From Planctomycetaceae bacterium (GTDB lineage: Bacteria; Planctomycetota; Planctomycetia; Pirellulales; Pirellulaceae), in the NCBI GenBank assembly GCA_020638995.1, contig JACKHM010000002.1, positions 620,001 to 684,000 of the forward strand: a stretch of 64,000 nt of DNA, given 5' to 3'. Within the stretch, counting starts at the first letter, position 1. Every line of letters begins with the position of its first letter. A program made the translations under genes and the position numbers. The notes beneath the pieces are model-generated. The model saw only the letters and a list, made by a program, of their open reading frames with translations, was not told the origin of the DNA and did not search any database. Shown here piece by piece: positions 9,033-17,941 of the stretch.

Positions 9033-9794
9033 ATGAAACCATCCATCTCGTTTCTTTGTTTAGGGTTTTTAGTTGTTTTCGCATCGACGTTGCTGGCTGA
9101 ATCGTCGAATTCGCTTTCGGCGAACGAAGAAACAATGGGGTTCGAGCTGCTCTTCGACGGCGTGTCGTTTGAGGGGTGGAAGCACGCTGGGAATTGGAAA
9201 ATCGTAGACGGCGTACTAACGCGTGAAGGCAAAGGAGGCAGCCTTGTCTATGTTGCAAAGAAGGTTCCCGACGACTTCGAGTTGCGTTTCGAGTGGAAAG
9301 TCGCCACGGGCAGCAACAGCGGAGTCTACTATCGACCAGGGCAATATGAGTATCAGATTCTCGACAACGCAGTTCACGCGGACGGGAAGAATCCTCGCAC
9401 GAGCGCGGCGTCGATCTACTTTTGCGTCGCCCCCTCGCACGACGCCACCAAGCCAGTCGGCGAGTGGAACGAAGGCCGAATCGTTTGCAAAGGGACGGTC
9501 ATTCAGCATTGGCTCAATGGCGAAAAGGTCGTTCACCTGGATTATGCCGATCCAAAATGGAAGGACAACGTCGAACTTCTCCGCTTACGCGGAGGTGATC
9601 TCGCCGCGCGAGGTGCCAACCTAAGTTTGCAGGATCACGGAGATCCGGTTTGGTATCGAAGTATCAAGCTGCGAGCGTTGGGTACAGATGACGAGATCGA
9701 CAGTACATCCGTGACGCCACAAGAACTGTCAGCCGACGCCCTCAAGATTGAACAGTCGAAGCTTAAGAGTATTTTGGATCGTCGCAAAAAGTAA
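9033..9794 (+). CDS. Secreted DUF1080 (3-keto-disaccharide hydrolase fold) protein
   Basis: A 253-residue protein from the ATG at 9033, chosen because GGAG lies 6-7 nt upstream; the ATG at 9021 would put four residues before the signal peptide. Residues 1-22 form a classical signal peptide (MKPSISFLCLGFLVVF...). The body carries DUF1080 hallmarks: FELLFDG, GWK, NWKIVDGVL, SNSGVYYR, YEYQILDN, NEGRIVCKG and HWLNGEKV. The family is now named for 3-keto-glycoside hydrolase activity and has a concanavalin-like jelly-roll fold; activity here is inferred. It is divergent from the DUF3604 gene and convergent with the sulfatase gene. Confidence 0.85.
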   Translation: MKPSISFLCLGFLVVFASTLLAESSNSLSANEETMGFELLFDGVSFEGWKHAGNWKIVDGVLTREGKGGSLVYVAKKVPDDFELRFEWKVATGSNSGVYYRPGQYEYQILDNAVHADGKNPRTSAASIYFCVAPSHDATKPVGEWNEGRIVCKGTVIQHWLNGEKVVHLDYADPKWKDNVELLRLRGGDLAARGANLSLQDHGDPVWYRSIKLRALGTDDEIDSTSVTPQELSADALKIEQSKLKSILDRRKK

Positions 9795-9853
9795 TTGCGA
9801 CGCGAGTCTCATTGAAACTCTCAGCAGGCTTGCGCAGAGCAACATCCGTCACG

Positions 9854-11425
9854 TTAGTACGTCAACTTGACTGGCGGCAACCCGTCGACCATCCCAGCAT
9901 CCGTACGTCGTAGCTCGGCGATAGTTGCGGCTCGCATTTCGCCCAGCTTCTCGCTATATGCCTGGTCAATTGCGAGGTTCGTTAGTTCTTCGGGATCGTT
10001 CGCCAAATCATAGAGTTCTTCGATTTGCCCCGCCTTTAATGTCCGGATGTATTTCATCCGACCGCTGACAAGCGATACCCACCAGGGAACACCGCTGAGT
10101 TCAAGGTTTTCCGGATCGGTCGGAACGACATCGGTGTCCGATCCGTATCGCCGTCCTGTCAACGTCGTCAACACGGGCTCCTTGCGGACGAGCGACGGAT
10201 CTTTCAGCAAGGGCGTCAAGTCGTGTCCGTGCATTTTCCAAGGCAACTCGATGCCCGAAAAATTAAAGAAAGTCGGCACGACATCCACGCCCCCCACCGG
10301 CGATTCGCACACGGCGTTCGTTGGCAACTGACTGGGCATACTAACGATCATCGGCGATCGGATTGTCGCATCGTAGGGAGCCAATTTGGTGCAGAAGCCA
10401 TGCTGCCCCCAACCAAAGCCTTGATCTGAAGTAAATACGACCAGCGTATTCTCGAGTTGATTCGTTTCTGCGAGCGTGGCCATCAATCGACCGACACCTT
10501 CATCGATTGCGAGGACGCCCTGGTGATATTGCCGCACCCAGTCGGTGAGCGTATTCCCGTAGATGCCTTTCGCACCCTCGACCGTCTTGCCGCCAAACGC
10601 GCCGCCTTTCATCACGGGCTGGCCACGGTCGCCTTTGACCCAGTATTCGATACTCTGCTGCCATTCGGGCTTTCCCGGGCGCGGCGGGAAAATGTCAGCA
10701 GGCGTTGGCACGGTGATGTCCGGGTAAGCGCTCATATGCCGGTCGGCGGGCGTGAAGGGACCGTGTACAGCCCCGTAACACACCCACAAGTACCAAGGCT
10801 TCTCGGCATCTCGATTCTCGCCCCGGATGAAGTCGCTGGCCCACTTTGTGTAGTTGTCGGTTGTGTAACCCTCGACCAGTTTTGCGTCTCCACCGTTGGT
10901 CTCGATCAGTTGGTCGTAATAGTAGGCGCCCGAGTTTTTTGTGTGACGTGGGCGATTCCACACGACTTGATAATCCCAGTCGCGTCCGAAGCCTGTATCT
11001 GTGCCTGTGTGCCACTTGCCGATCTGTGCCGTAACATAGCCATTCTTGCGGAATACGCTCGGCCAGAAGGGACACTTTTCAGGCTCGTACGCGCTGCCTG
11101 GATACTCGCCCTCCATTCGCATTGACTCGACGCCGTAGCTGTGATGCCCCGTCAGCAGCGTCGCTCGCGATGGCATACACCAAGTGCCAATGTAGGCATG
11201 AGTGAAGCGGACGCCACGTTTGGCCAATGCATCAATGTTCGGCGTTTTTACCCAAGGATAAGACTCTGGATAGCAGCTAACAGTGCGATGGGAATGATCG
11301 TCCGTATAAATAAAGAGGATGTTCGGTCGCGTCGGACTTTCGGTGGCCCCACGTGCAGGAACGGTGCCCGCGCCGATGTAGGTTGCTAGGAATGCAAGCA
11401 AGATGCAGGTGCGGCGACAGGACAT
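9854..11425 (-). CDS. Secreted sulfatase (S1 family)
   Basis: A 523-residue protein with an N-terminal signal segment (about residues 1-27). The sulfatase signature is complete: FIYTDDH (Asp42, Asp43, calcium ligands), and Cys83-Met-Pro-Ser-Arg87 followed by ATLLTG, in which Cys83 is converted to formylglycine by a separate activating enzyme. IGKWH, a GxxxxWG-type central region and VVFTSDQG with GFGWGQHG complete the active site. The likely substrate is a sulfated polysaccharide or its fragments, as for the many planctomycete sulfatases; the exact one cannot be read. GGAGG lies about 7 nt upstream of the ATG. No formylglycine-generating enzyme is in the window. Confidence 0.92.
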   Translation of the reverse strand: MSCRRTCILLAFLATYIGAGTVPARGATESPTRPNILFIYTDDHSHRTVSCYPESYPWVKTPNIDALAKRGVRFTHAYIGTWCMPSRATLLTGHHSYGVESMRMEGEYPGSAYEPEKCPFWPSVFRKNGYVTAQIGKWHTGTDTGFGRDWDYQVVWNRPRHTKNSGAYYYDQLIETNGGDAKLVEGYTTDNYTKWASDFIRGENRDAEKPWYLWVCYGAVHGPFTPADRHMSAYPDITVPTPADIFPPRPGKPEWQQSIEYWVKGDRGQPVMKGGAFGGKTVEGAKGIYGNTLTDWVRQYHQGVLAIDEGVGRLMATLAETNQLENTLVVFTSDQGFGWGQHGFCTKLAPYDATIRSPMIVSMPSQLPTNAVCESPVGGVDVVPTFFNFSGIELPWKMHGHDLTPLLKDPSLVRKEPVLTTLTGRRYGSDTDVVPTDPENLELSGVPWWVSLVSGRMKYIRTLKAGQIEELYDLANDPEELTNLAIDQAYSEKLGEMRAATIAELRRTDAGMVDGLPPVKLTY

Positions 11426-11660
11426 TCGTAACCTCCGGACTGAGCGTTGCTGATGTATTGGGAGAAACTTCCAACGGGGCCAATGTAATCCGAAAGGTGT
11501 GTGAGCCGCAAATAACCTCTTAGAATTCTTGCCGAATCAGCCGATTTATTCATGTACGACTGCCCGCGACAGGCTTTGATATATTCGTTAGTATCTGCCC
11601 TTCGGGAAACAAAGCGAAACCAGTCAACCTCGTTAGGGAATCGGCCCCAACTCCAAAAAG

Positions 11661-12335
11661 ATGTCCGAGGGCGACAAAGTTATGGCAACCGACTCAACGA
11701 TCAGCGATGCGCTTCCCGATCGCTCTCGTGGCGACGAACTTGCGAACTCATTGACGCATGGGACTGGGTTGTTGCTCGCCGTCGTCGGTGGAGTCTTCAT
11801 GATTCCAGCGGCAAGCTCCTCGCATATTGGAGTTCGAATCGCGGTCGTGGCGTATATTGCGTCGCTCGTCGCGGTGTATGGTTTTTCGACGCTGTCACAC
11901 GCCGTACATTCAACTGCAGAGAAGAATCGGTTACGAGCTTGGGACCAGGGAACGATCTACCTGTTGATCGTCGGAACTTACACACCCTTCATCGCCGCTT
12001 ACCTACCGCCTGTCGAAGCGGCTTTTCTCGCAGCCGCACTTTGGCTCGCCGCCGGATTTGGGTTCTGGTCCAAAGTCGTCGCAAATCACCGAGTTAACAG
12101 GCTTGCCAGTTGGAGTTACATCGCGCTCGGGTGGTTTCCCGCGGCGGCATTTATCGGTCGAATTCCGATGGAAGTCGTAAAGTGGATGGCGTACGGCGGC
12201 ATCAGCTATTCCGTGGGCACGGTTTTTTTAATGCTTGACCACCGCGTGGCTCACTTTCACGTAATTTGGCACATCCTCGTGATTGCCGCCAGCGCGTGCC
12301 ACTACTACGCGATATTCGCGTACGTTGTGGCTTGA
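11661..12335 (+). CDS. Hemolysin III / PAQR-family membrane protein
   Basis: A 224-residue protein with about seven hydrophobic helices. Family motifs are clear: NSLTHGTG near residue 30, STLSHAVHS, WDQGTIYLLIVGTYTPF, and HFHVIWHILVI followed by HYYAI in the last helix. The Ser and His residues are those conserved as a zinc site in PAQR/hemolysin III proteins. The role in bacteria is unclear; homologues have been linked to membrane lipid homeostasis. An alternative ATG at 11682 would remove seven residues and has GAGGG upstream. It is convergent with the Dabb gene, with 6 bp between the stops. Confidence 0.88.
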   Translation: MSEGDKVMATDSTISDALPDRSRGDELANSLTHGTGLLLAVVGGVFMIPAASSSHIGVRIAVVAYIASLVAVYGFSTLSHAVHSTAEKNRLRAWDQGTIYLLIVGTYTPFIAAYLPPVEAAFLAAALWLAAGFGFWSKVVANHRVNRLASWSYIALGWFPAAAFIGRIPMEVVKWMAYGGISYSVGTVFLMLDHRVAHFHVIWHILVIAASACHYYAIFAYVVA

Positions 12336-12341
12336 CGAACT

Positions 12342-12647
12342 CTACGACACCTCGGCGTCAAAGACTCGGACCTTCGCCCAATTGTCTCGGTTTGCGGCGA
12401 TGAATGCCTCGTGTCGGTCGTGAACTTGATAGTCGTCCTGAGCCTGCCGGCTTTCAAAGACAAGTTGCAGTGCGACGTGGAACTCCTTGTCATTCACTTC
12501 GCGAGATAGATCTGGCACACGAGTTCCGGCGGCGAAGAGAACGGTACCTGGATGACCCGATAGGTGTTCTTTACAAGAAGCGATTAAGCGTTGAATGGCT
12601 TCATCGGAACTGTCCTTCAAGGTGAAATAAACCATATGTCCGAGCAT
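12342..12647 (-). CDS. Dabb (stress-responsive dimeric alpha/beta barrel) protein
   Basis: A 101-residue protein that matches the length of single-domain Dabb proteins. It opens with HMVYFTLKD, has a central GTVLFAAGTRVPD region and ends with YQVHDRHEAFI...NWAKVRVFDAE, the usual ferredoxin-like fold pattern with conserved His. Members dimerise and include both enzymes and proteins of unknown function. No catalytic role can be assigned. It stands alone on the minus strand between the PAQR gene and the FHA gene. Confidence 0.8.
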   Translation of the reverse strand: MLGHMVYFTLKDSSDEAIQRLIASCKEHLSGHPGTVLFAAGTRVPDLSREVNDKEFHVALQLVFESRQAQDDYQVHDRHEAFIAANRDNWAKVRVFDAEVS

Positions 12648-12682
12648 CGCATGTTGCGGCGAACAGCCGCCTCCTGATTGAA

Positions 12683-13228
12683 TTAGTCGTCGGTTGCTTC
12701 TTCTTCGTTTGCTTCGCTCGCGTCTACCGCCGGGACGCTCGGGCTGGCCTCTGCATCATCGTTTTCGTCGGTTACGATCGGCGGGCGCGAAGCCGGACGA
12801 TTTCTCCCGATTCTGCCGTCAGCGGATTGGCGGCTCTTTCTATTCAGTCCAGCACTTTCCAGCAGCGAAGAACCTAGAATGTCCTCAAGATCGCCTCCAT
12901 CCGGTGGTGGGCCAACAGCTCCCAAGTCAGCAGGTGAATACTTGATCTCGTATTCATACTTGGCAACCGTCAGCACGTCGCTCGGGTCGATACGCCTTTT
13001 CGTAACGCGATAGCCGTTCACGCGCGTTCCATTTTGGCTATTCAAATCCCTAACAAACCAATAACCGCTTTCGAGCGTTAATTCGCAATGATGAGCTGAG
13101 ACGTTACCGAACCTCAGAACGATGTCACAACTTTCGCGGCGACCAACTAAGAGCTTCCTCTTCAGTAGCGGGATGGGATCGCCAGCACCTTTAGGAATCA
13201 TTTCGCCGAATTGTTCGGTCTTCTCCAT
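12683..13228 (-). CDS. FHA domain protein
   Basis: A 181-residue cytoplasmic protein. Residues 25-100 are an FHA phosphothreonine-binding domain with the signature GRRESCDIVL, SAHHCEL and NSQNGTRVNG. The remaining 80 residues are acidic and low in complexity (Glu/Asp/Ala/Ser-rich, ending in ATDD), with no second domain. FHA domains bind phosphothreonine peptides, so it is a candidate adaptor for a Ser/Thr kinase; one kinase is encoded 20 kb away, but no link is shown. AGGTGG lies near the ATG. Divergent from the radical SAM gene. Confidence 0.85.
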   Translation of the reverse strand: MEKTEQFGEMIPKGAGDPIPLLKRKLLVGRRESCDIVLRFGNVSAHHCELTLESGYWFVRDLNSQNGTRVNGYRVTKRRIDPSDVLTVAKYEYEIKYSPADLGAVGPPPDGGDLEDILGSSLLESAGLNRKSRQSADGRIGRNRPASRPPIVTDENDDAEASPSVPAVDASEANEEEATDD

Positions 13229-13311
13229 GATGAGCCACCTGGGCGGAGCTTGTGAGGATGTGGCACCTTGCCTAAGATGCGGTCAATCGTGTCGTCCTCG
13301 TAAGAATCTAG

Positions 13312-14298
13312 ATGAGTGAATTCGTGGAGTCAATGTGCAGCCATTCCAGCGGTGAGTCTGTCGTTTACGACTGGCGCGCCGCGGGGCTCCGTTACTACTC
13401 GTACAACTTCCACCTCCGTCAACGCTACGGTCATCGAGTCCAACGTGTTAGCATCGACGCCGGCTTCACATGCCCGAACGTCGATGGCACGATCACGACT
13501 GGGGGGTGTAATTTCTGTGACAACCGCAGCTTCAGCCCTAGTCGCCGCGTGAGACGACAGAATATCATCGACCAAATCGACGACGGCATCTCGCGTCTAA
13601 AGCGCCGATATGCCTGCGACCATTTCACGGCGTACTTTCAGCCGGCCACAAATACTTACGCACCCGTCGAACGATTGAGATCGGTCTACGAGGCCGCATT
13701 GTCACATCCCAAGGTCGTGGGAATGGCGATCGGCACACGTTCGGATTGCGTGCCGGATGAGGTGCTCGATTTATTGGAGGAGGTCGCGTTGCGTACGGAT
13801 CTGACAGTCGAGTACGGTATGCAGACGATGCATGACCGTACGCTCGATTGGATGAACCGCGGGCATCACCACGACTCGTTTGTCGATGCGGTCCAGAGAA
13901 GTAAGGGACGGGGATTCGAGATCTGTGCCCACGTTATCTTTGGTTTTCCAGGCGAAACTCACGAGGATATGCTGGCCACAATTCGCGAACTTTGCCGTGT
14001 CGGTGTCGATGCGGTGAAGCTTCACAATCTGTATGTTGTCAAGCGGACGCCTCTGGCTGAGCTTGTCGAGCAAAATGAAATCGAGTTGATCACTCGCGAC
14101 GACTACATTCGGGTGCTAGTTGATGCGTTGGAGATATTACCTGCATCAACGATCGTGGAACGAATCAGCGGTGATGCACCGCCAGATTATTTTGTGGGAC
14201 CGTCCTGGTGTTTAGACAAGCCAGCGGTACGAAACGCGCTCGATGTGGAACTCCAGCGGCGAGATACCTGGCAAGGCAAACGGAGTTGCCCCGGATAG
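13312..14298 (+). CDS. TIGR01212-type radical SAM protein (YhcC-like)
   Basis: A 328-residue protein with the atypical radical SAM cysteine pattern CX11CX2C (Cys54, Cys66, Cys69, in GFTCPNVDGT and GGCNFC), as in Escherichia coli YhcC and the TIGR01212 family. Other landmarks are YFQPATNTYA, IGTRSDC, EYGMQTMHD and HVIFGFPGE, all typical of the YhcC barrel. Relatives of this group modify RNA or other macromolecules, but this subfamily is poorly characterised. The first ATG is used; one at 13336 is also possible. It is divergent from the FHA gene and convergent with coaB. Confidence 0.88.
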   Translation: MSEFVESMCSHSSGESVVYDWRAAGLRYYSYNFHLRQRYGHRVQRVSIDAGFTCPNVDGTITTGGCNFCDNRSFSPSRRVRRQNIIDQIDDGISRLKRRYACDHFTAYFQPATNTYAPVERLRSVYEAALSHPKVVGMAIGTRSDCVPDEVLDLLEEVALRTDLTVEYGMQTMHDRTLDWMNRGHHHDSFVDAVQRSKGRGFEICAHVIFGFPGETHEDMLATIRELCRVGVDAVKLHNLYVVKRTPLAELVEQNEIELITRDDYIRVLVDALEILPASTIVERISGDAPPDYFVGPSWCLDKPAVRNALDVELQRRDTWQGKRSCPG

Positions 14299-14313
14299 CG
14301 ACCACGGCCACAG

Positions 14314-14943
14314 TTACCGAATCAAGTGGCTTTGGATCAGTCGCAAAATGCCAACCGCAACCTCGGCTTTACTACCTTGTAGTGCTTCCACAACGTCGCC
14401 GCTTGGCGCGATAATTTCGACAGAATTCTCCGCTGCATCCATCGCGTCGGGGCCATTTAAAACCATGAAATCACAACTTTTGCGTTCGAGTTTTGTCAAC
14501 GCACGAAACCGCTGATCCTCCGTTTCCAAAGCGAAGCCCACCATCCATTGATCATCGCGTCGCCCCTTTCCGATCGTCGCGATAACGTCGGGCGTCTCGA
14601 TTAGGTGCAGGGTGAGTGGTTCACCGGTCTTCGCGATTTTCTGTGACTCGACGCGATGCGGACGATAATCGCAGGGTGCCGCGGCAGCAATGACACCGTC
14701 GCAGGCCGGGAATAGACGTTGAGCCTCGGCCAATAAATCCTCCGTGGAGATGACCGGAACGACTTCCGCTTCACGAGGATAATCGACTACAACGGGACCG
14801 CTAATGATCACAACGTCGTGTCCCAAAGCGAGGGAGGCCTCGGCCAGAGCTTTGCCCATGCGACCGCTGGAACCGTTTGTGAGATAACGAACGGGATCAA
14901 GATACTGGCGTGTGGGGCCAGACGTAATCAGAATACGAGCCAT
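14314..14943 (-). CDS. coaB: Phosphopantothenate-cysteine ligase (stand-alone CoaB)
   Basis: A 209-residue protein corresponding to the C-terminal half of CoaBC. It starts with ILITSGPTRQYLDPVRYLTN and SSGRMG, the nucleotide-binding loop, and continues with AAAPCDYRP, KIAK and LNGPDAM (the usual ND motif is changed to NG). It joins cysteine to 4'-phosphopantothenate in CoA synthesis. It follows coaC by 30 bp on the same strand; together the two cover the length of a normal CoaBC fusion, and the stop of coaC is clean rather than a frameshift. Last gene of the tpiA-secG-yicC-gmk-rpoZ-coaC-coaB run. Confidence 0.88.
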   Translation of the reverse strand: MARILITSGPTRQYLDPVRYLTNGSSGRMGKALAEASLALGHDVVIISGPVVVDYPREAEVVPVISTEDLLAEAQRLFPACDGVIAAAAPCDYRPHRVESQKIAKTGEPLTLHLIETPDVIATIGKGRRDDQWMVGFALETEDQRFRALTKLERKSCDFMVLNGPDAMDAAENSVEIIAPSGDVVEALQGSKAEVAVGILRLIQSHLIR

Positions 14944-14973
14944 GTGTGGTCTATTGCCAGATGCGAGCGGAGC

Positions 14974-15513
14974 CTACGCCAATTCTTTCTGTATCGCAGC
15001 CAGAATCTTCTCCGGTGCCGCCATTCGACCAACGCCCTGCTTTCGACAGCTTAGCCAACCCTCTTCCGGATCGACGACAGCTACACCATCTTCGCGGAGT
15101 TGTTTCAAATTGCGTTGGACCGCTGGCTTCTCCCACATTTCGCAGTTCATTGCCGGAGCAATCAGCGTCTTGCCGGCAAACGACAAGTACAGCGTCGACA
15201 GCAAATCGTCGGCAATACCCTGTGCTGCCTTTGCCATGAAATTTGCCGTGGCGGGAGCAATGCAAAACAACTGAGCCCGTTCGGCCAAAGTGATGTGAGC
15301 ACCTAAGGGATGCGACGCGTCATCAAAGATCTCAGTGGCAACCGCACGACCCGTCAAAGCCGCAAATGTTGCTTGCGCGATAAAATGCTGCGAGGGCTTT
15401 GTCATCACTACAGACACGCCGTACCCGGTCTGGACCAGTTGGCTGACCAGGGCGGCAGTTTTGTAGGAGGCGATGCCTCCGGAGACGCCGACGAGGATTT
15501 CGCAACCGCTCAT
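14974..15513 (-). CDS. coaC: Phosphopantothenoylcysteine decarboxylase (stand-alone CoaC)
   Basis: A 179-residue flavoprotein of the HFCD family. It opens with GVSGGIASYKTA, the FMN-binding loop, has HITLAERA with the catalytic-region His, APATANFMAKAAQGIADDLL, and PAMNCEMW, the PxMNxxMW substrate clamp. It decarboxylates phosphopantothenoylcysteine to 4'-phosphopantetheine. In most bacteria this is the N-terminal half of CoaBC; here it ends after about 180 residues and coaB follows as its own gene 30 bp later. It lies 39 bp after rpoZ and is presumably co-transcribed with it. Confidence 0.9.
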   Translation of the reverse strand: MSGCEILVGVSGGIASYKTAALVSQLVQTGYGVSVVMTKPSQHFIAQATFAALTGRAVATEIFDDASHPLGAHITLAERAQLFCIAPATANFMAKAAQGIADDLLSTLYLSFAGKTLIAPAMNCEMWEKPAVQRNLKQLREDGVAVVDPEEGWLSCRKQGVGRMAAPEKILAAIQKELA

Positions 15514-15552
15514 GGTGGCCCAATCACGCCGGCCTGATTAGACCGGTCGAAC

Positions 15553-15819
15553 TTAAACAGGCAAAGGATTGATGTCCGGACCGGCACTGCCTTCTTGAAG
15601 GTCGCCGGTAATCTTCACTTCGTTTGACGAGTCGAGAAAAATCTTATCCTGCAACACTTCCTGGAGTACGATTTCCATCTTGTCCATGCCGGTGTCCGAA
15701 ACGACCAGAGCGCGGCTGCCCGCATTCAGTTGGACAAGTCGCTTTTGGATCAAAGTCGATAACTTGAATCGACCGCCAACCTTATTAACGATCGCTTCTT
15801 CCTTCAACTCTTCAAACAT
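15553..15819 (-). CDS. rpoZ: RNA polymerase omega subunit
   Basis: An 88-residue protein from the ATG at 15819. This start is preferred over the open frame from 15870 because GGAG lies 6 nt upstream inside the end of gmk, and because the protein then begins at the usual place (MFEELKEEAIVNKVGGRF, then LSTLIQKRL). The family's conserved K-GGRF-L-TLI-KR pattern is intact. Omega helps fold and assemble the beta' subunit. The 3-bp overlap with the gmk stop region and the gmk-rpoZ-coaBC order are widely conserved in bacteria. Confidence 0.9.
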   Translation of the reverse strand: MFEELKEEAIVNKVGGRFKLSTLIQKRLVQLNAGSRALVVSDTGMDKMEIVLQEVLQDKIFLDSSNEVKITGDLQEGSAGPDINPLPV

Positions 15820-15820
15820 C

Positions 15821-16393
15821 TTATTCTCCGCTTGCCAGGATTTGACAGATATCTTCCACAGCTTGGTCAACGGTATCGTTCACCACTTCGTATTTGTATT
15901 TGCTTAAGCAACCCATCTCGCGTCGGGCGACTTCCAGACGCCGGGTGATCGACTCTTCCGTTTCAGTTCCTCGATCCCGGAGTCGACGTTCGAGCTCCGC
16001 GTCGCTACCCGGGTGCAGAAAGATAGTAATTGCTTCCGGATGGGTATCGAGGACCATCATGGCACCTTCCACATCGATCTCTAAAACTACCCATTTTCCA
16101 GCCGTAAGACCAGTGGCCACTGTGTCTTGCAGCGTGCCATAGTAGTCGCCTCGTCCGAAAACCTCCTTCCACTCCAGGAACTCACCGTTTTCACGCCGAC
16201 GAGCGAACTCGTCTTTCGATAGGAAGTGATACTCCACCCCTTCCCGTTCACCTGGTCGCGGCTGTCTGGTTGTCGCCGAAACGCTCAACTCCAGCGGTCG
16301 CGCGCATTCCGCCAACACCCGCCGAAGCACCGTTGACTTTCCGGCTCCCGAGGGACCCGAGATGATCACCAACTTTCCTGGTTTATGCTCCAC
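15821..16393 (-). CDS. gmk: Guanylate kinase
   Basis: A 190-residue enzyme of normal length. Residues 8-21 (LVIISGPSGAGKST) are the P-loop. SVSATTRQPRPGEREGVEYHFLS is the guanylate-kinase signature region that binds GMP, followed by FLEWKEVFGRGDYYGT and ILEIDVEG-like VVLEIDVEGA. It phosphorylates GMP to GDP with ATP. It lies in the conserved yicC-gmk-rpoZ order; the TAA stop overlaps the ribosome site of rpoZ. Confidence 0.95.
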   Translation of the reverse strand: MEHKPGKLVIISGPSGAGKSTVLRRVLAECARPLELSVSATTRQPRPGEREGVEYHFLSKDEFARRRENGEFLEWKEVFGRGDYYGTLQDTVATGLTAGKWVVLEIDVEGAMMVLDTHPEAITIFLHPGSDAELERRLRDRGTETEESITRRLEVARREMGCLSKYKYEVVNDTVDQAVEDICQILASGE

Positions 16394-16417
16394 AGGCTTA
16401 ATCTACCCGGCGATCAT

Positions 16418-17302
16418 TTACTCGACGTTCTGAATCATTTCACGGATGCGTTCAATGGCTGCCTTGATGTCGATCACATGGCGTCCAATTTCGGCATCAT
16501 TCGCCTTGGAACCGATGGTATTCGACTCGCGGAACATTTCCTGGGTGATGAATTCCAGCTTGCGTCCGCTGCTCTCGTCCAATCCCATGATCGTATCAAA
16601 CTGTTCGAGATGGTGCCGCAAGCGAACGATCTCTTCCGAGATATCGCTTCGCTCTGAAAACAATCCGACCTCGCGAATGACATCGGAAGCTTCTACGCGG
16701 ACTTCGAACTCAGCCAGCAATTTGTTCAGCCTCTCGGTCAAACGGTCCCGATAGCCTTCAGTGACCAGCGGGGCTCGTACGGCGACACAATCAAGCGCCT
16801 CGCCGATCGCCTTGCACTGGGCCGCCATATCCGTTCCCATCGCGGCGCCTTCGTCCGTCCGCATCTTGGTCAGGCCCTCGATTGCCAGCGCCAATGCCCG
16901 CTCGACAACCGGCCACTCGGCATCGGTGTCGACATTCCGCGACACGCGCTCGTCAACGACGCCAGGCAGCGTAAGCAGCGACTCGAGCGTTACTCGCGAT
17001 TCTAAACCGAGCTTGCGGGCGACTTCCGTAAGTTGCCGTTGGTAACTGGCCAATGCAGTTTCATTCAAACGAAAGTCGTCGGTGGCCGCTTGCCGCTCGA
17101 CCCGCAGATCGAGCTGCACAGTCCCGCGTCGGACGTAACGGCGAACGACTTCCTCAATGCGAGGTTCGAGCGGGCCATAGCCGTCACTCGTGCGCAGCGC
17201 CAGCTTGAAGTAACGGCTGTTTACCGTCCGAATTTCGGCGGCAACCGAGATGCCGCCATCTGTGACATGGGCCGACCCCTGGCCGGTCATGCTAAGCAAC
17301 AA
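16418..17302 (-). CDS. yicC: YicC-family endoribonuclease
   Basis: A 294-residue protein that matches YicC along its length: an N-terminal MLLSMTGQG (compare MIRSMT in the family) with a VRTVNSRYFK-like AEIRTVNSRYFKL, and a C-terminal DUF1732 region with KLEFITQEMFRESNTIGSK and an acidic end. The start codon at 17302 is TTG with AAAGGA upstream; the in-frame ATG at 17290 would trim four residues. YicC homologues have been described as RNA-cleaving enzymes. It lies 24 bp upstream of gmk, the standard order. Confidence 0.92.
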   Translation of the reverse strand: MLLSMTGQGSAHVTDGGISVAAEIRTVNSRYFKLALRTSDGYGPLEPRIEEVVRRYVRRGTVQLDLRVERQAATDDFRLNETALASYQRQLTEVARKLGLESRVTLESLLTLPGVVDERVSRNVDTDAEWPVVERALALAIEGLTKMRTDEGAAMGTDMAAQCKAIGEALDCVAVRAPLVTEGYRDRLTERLNKLLAEFEVRVEASDVIREVGLFSERSDISEEIVRLRHHLEQFDTIMGLDESSGRKLEFITQEMFRESNTIGSKANDAEIGRHVIDIKAAIERIREMIQNVE

Positions 17303-17376
17303 TGCAACGTCCTTTCACAAGCAGACTCACCTTTAACAAGGTTGATCTGAGACCGATCGACCAGCCTCGCGAGTTC

Positions 17377-17898
17377 TTACTCGCTCTTCTCTTCGGCAGA
17401 TTCCGTTGCGGGAGCCGCATCGGCTGCCTTGGTCGGAGCAGATTCGGCGGGTGCAGGTTCTGCGGTCGCCGGAGCCTCCGCCGCTGCGGATGCTTCTTCG
17501 GTTGTGGCAGGTGCGGCTGCTTCGGTTGAATCTTCCGACGCCGGGGCTTCCGCTTCCGACTCAGTTGCTGGGGTCGTATCGCTCGGCAGGTCTTCCCGCG
17601 TATCGGTTGTCAGTGACGGGACGGAAGAGTCATCAAAGGTTGTCTGGTCGGTGTTCCCGAATACCGTTTCCGGCGTATTCAACACTTTGATCGCTAGTAC
17701 GGACATGACGATCCAGAACGCAGCAACGCCGATCGTGATGCGAGTGAACAAGTCTCCCGCCTTCGAGCCGAACGCGCTTTGTCCGCCCATGCCACCTAAG
17801 GCACCAGTCAAACCACCACCACGCCCTCGTTGGACGAGCACCAAAAGAATGAGGAAGATCGAAGTCAGTAATAAGATCGTCATGAACAGGAACTGCAT
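17377..17898 (-). CDS. secG: SecG translocase subunit with long acidic tail
   Basis: A 173-residue protein. Residues 1-80 are a normal SecG: two membrane helices (about 2-22 and 54-72) joined by the conserved QRGRGGGLTGALGGMGGQSAFG loop region. SecG stimulates the SecYEG channel. SecG is usually 70-110 residues; here about 95 extra residues follow, rich in Ala, Glu, Thr, Ser and Pro, with no hydrophobic segment. Such Ala/Glu/Pro tails occur on planctomycete SecG proteins, but their role is unknown. Located between tpiA and yicC, the common tpiA-secG pairing. Confidence 0.9.
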   Translation of the reverse strand: MQFLFMTILLLTSIFLILLVLVQRGRGGGLTGALGGMGGQSAFGSKAGDLFTRITIGVAAFWIVMSVLAIKVLNTPETVFGNTDQTTFDDSSVPSLTTDTREDLPSDTTPATESEAEAPASEDSTEAAAPATTEEASAAAEAPATAEPAPAESAPTKAADAAPATESAEEKSE

Positions 17899-17941
17899 AT
17901 CAAACGGTCCTTGTTGAAGAGGCGGCTTTCAATCCTTCGAA

